This document shows positions 6,009 through 6,548 of a stretch of 6,548 nt of DNA, in pieces. Source of the stretch: Nostoc cf. edaphicum LEGE 07299 (GTDB lineage Bacteria > Cyanobacteriota > Cyanobacteriia > Cyanobacteriales > Nostocaceae); contig NZ_JADEXF010000199.1 of assembly GCF_015207245.1 (NCBI RefSeq), positions 1-6,548 of the forward strand. The letters run 5' to 3'. Position 1 is the stretch's first letter; each line of letters starts with the position of its first letter. A program made the position numbers and the translations under genes. Below the pieces are notes generated by a model, which was not told the origin of the DNA, did not search any database, and was given only the letters and a program-made list of their open reading frames with translations.

Positions 6009-6070
6009 ATTTTGGATTAAAGGGAAAAGCGTTCGACTGAGCGCTCACGCCGAAGTCTAAAATCCAAAAT
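6009..6070. repeat. 10-bp inverted repeat enclosing a dispersed-repeat-like core; possible bidirectional terminator
   Basis: ATTTTGGATT (6009-6018) and AATCCAAAAT (6061-6070) are perfect inverted arms flanking about 42 bp. The enclosed core (about 6028-6058) contains GTTCGACTGAGCGCTCACG with the 8-bp palindrome GAGCGCTC at 6039-6046 and resembles GC-rich repeats scattered between Nostoc genes (from memory). The structure lies between two converging genes, 15 bp from the helicase stop, so it may separate their transcripts; A/T-rich flanks occur on both sides. Confidence 0.5.
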
Positions 6071-6084
6071 TAATTAACCTTAGA

Positions 6085-6548
6085 CTAAGAAGCTGATTCC
6101 CTAGCTGTAGGTGAACCTATCTTTTTGCTAGGAGATGCAGAAGAATCCTGTCCACTTGTCCGTAGTTTCGGCTTGGGAGAAGAATGTCTTTCTTCACCAT
6201 TGCTGCTATCTGATTTCCAGGCAGAACGGGGGCGATCGCTGGAAGATTCACGACGTTTGCCGAGTCTTGGTTTGGGAGCAGAAGATTCTTCTTGGGGAAT
6301 TTCTACATCTGAACTCAACCAAGCGGGGCGAGTTTGATCGTAAGCGATTTGTAATGCAGCGGCGGCGATCGCTTGAGCATCGTATTCTTCAATTAGTTCG
6401 CTAACAATCGGCAAGAATGAAGCCAAACGCTCACCTGTCAAAGCTTCTCGCACCAGTTCTTGCAATTTCAGGATGTGCCGTGCTTCAATTTGTGCGCGTG
6501 TAGGAATTGACAGCAATTGCCAACTTTGGCGATTATGACGTTCAAATG
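6085..6548 (-). CDS. DEAD-box RNA helicase, C-terminal end (partial)
   Basis: The frame is open from the right window edge to a TAG at 6085, giving the last 153 complete codons. A TTG at 6516 could be mistaken for a start, but the reading continues upstream as FERHNRQSWQ to the edge, so this is a C-terminal fragment. The segment ERHNRQSWQLLSIPTRAQIEARHILKLQE...LTGERLASFLPIVSELIEEYDAQAIAAAALQIAYDQTRPAW matches, from memory, the region after the helicase core in cyanobacterial CrhR-type and E. coli DeaD-type enzymes, which unwind structured RNA, notably in cold or redox stress. The helicase motifs themselves lie outside the window. The last 69 residues (6088-6294) form a low-complexity tail with 19 serines and many Lys, Arg and Pro, probably disordered and RNA-binding. 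It contains two imperfect copies of SS(A)PKP(R/K)L. The gene converges on the aldo/keto reductase gene. Confidence 0.82.
   Translation of the reverse strand, partial: FERHNRQSWQLLSIPTRAQIEARHILKLQELVREALTGERLASFLPIVSELIEEYDAQAIAAAALQIAYDQTRPAWLSSDVEIPQEESSAPKPRLGKRRESSSDRPRSAWKSDSSNGEERHSSPKPKLRTSGQDSSASPSKKIGSPTARESAS

Noticed and set aside
6125..6404. Plus-strand ORFs opposite the helicase tail
   Set aside because: They mirror the low-complexity Ser/Arg-rich coding of the minus strand and have no independent support.
6085..6516. A separate 143-residue protein starting at TTG 6516
   Set aside because: The frame stays open to the window edge and the upstream residues (ERHNRQSWQ) belong to the helicase C-terminal region, so this is a fragment of a larger gene.

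Overview
The window looks like chromosome of a filamentous, heterocyst-type cyanobacterium (Nostoc/Anabaena group). This rests on ten exact copies of the HIP1 octamer GCGATCGC in 6.5 kb, heptanucleotide tandem repeats and dispersed palindromes in the intergenic spaces, moderate AT-rich coding sequence, and protein families typical of cyanobacteria (PucC-type chlorophyll-related MFS protein, SigA-like sigma factor, cyanobacterial DEAD-box helicase C-terminus). The genus assignment is inference; the repeats and HIP1 sites are seen directly.

Layout. On the minus strand at the left edge lies the N-terminal half of an inositol-monophosphatase-family enzyme (1-459, cut by the window edge). It is preceded in the same direction by a 477-residue PucC/LhaA-type MFS membrane protein (536-1969), with nine 7-bp repeat units between the two. 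A 243-bp divergent intergenic region (1970-2212) separates these from the central gene. That gene (2213-4273, +) encodes a near-complete SigA-type sigma-70 factor whose C-terminus runs, without a stop, into eight full tetratricopeptide repeats plus a partial ninth. Downstream are a small orphan protein of 74 residues (4439-4663, +), a 15-bp perfect palindromic hairpin, and an aldo/keto reductase (4931-5884, +, GTG start). The right end is a repeat-rich convergent spacer (5885-6084) followed by the C-terminal end of a DEAD-box RNA helicase on the minus strand (6085 to beyond 6548), carrying a Ser/Lys/Arg/Pro-rich tail.

How the genes relate. There is no clear operon beyond a possible pucC-type to IMPase transcript. 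The standout is the sigma-TPR fusion: all DNA- and core-binding regions look intact, so it could be an alternative, SigA-specificity sigma factor controlled through protein-protein contacts by its TPR solenoid. Its start codon is unclear: the acidic N-terminal segment resembling SigA continues upstream of the only conventional in-frame start (TTG at 2213) until a stop at 2183, with no ATG or GTG. The other genes are ordinary cyanobacterial housekeeping or accessory genes. No tRNA, rRNA, CRISPR array, transposase or phage gene was seen.
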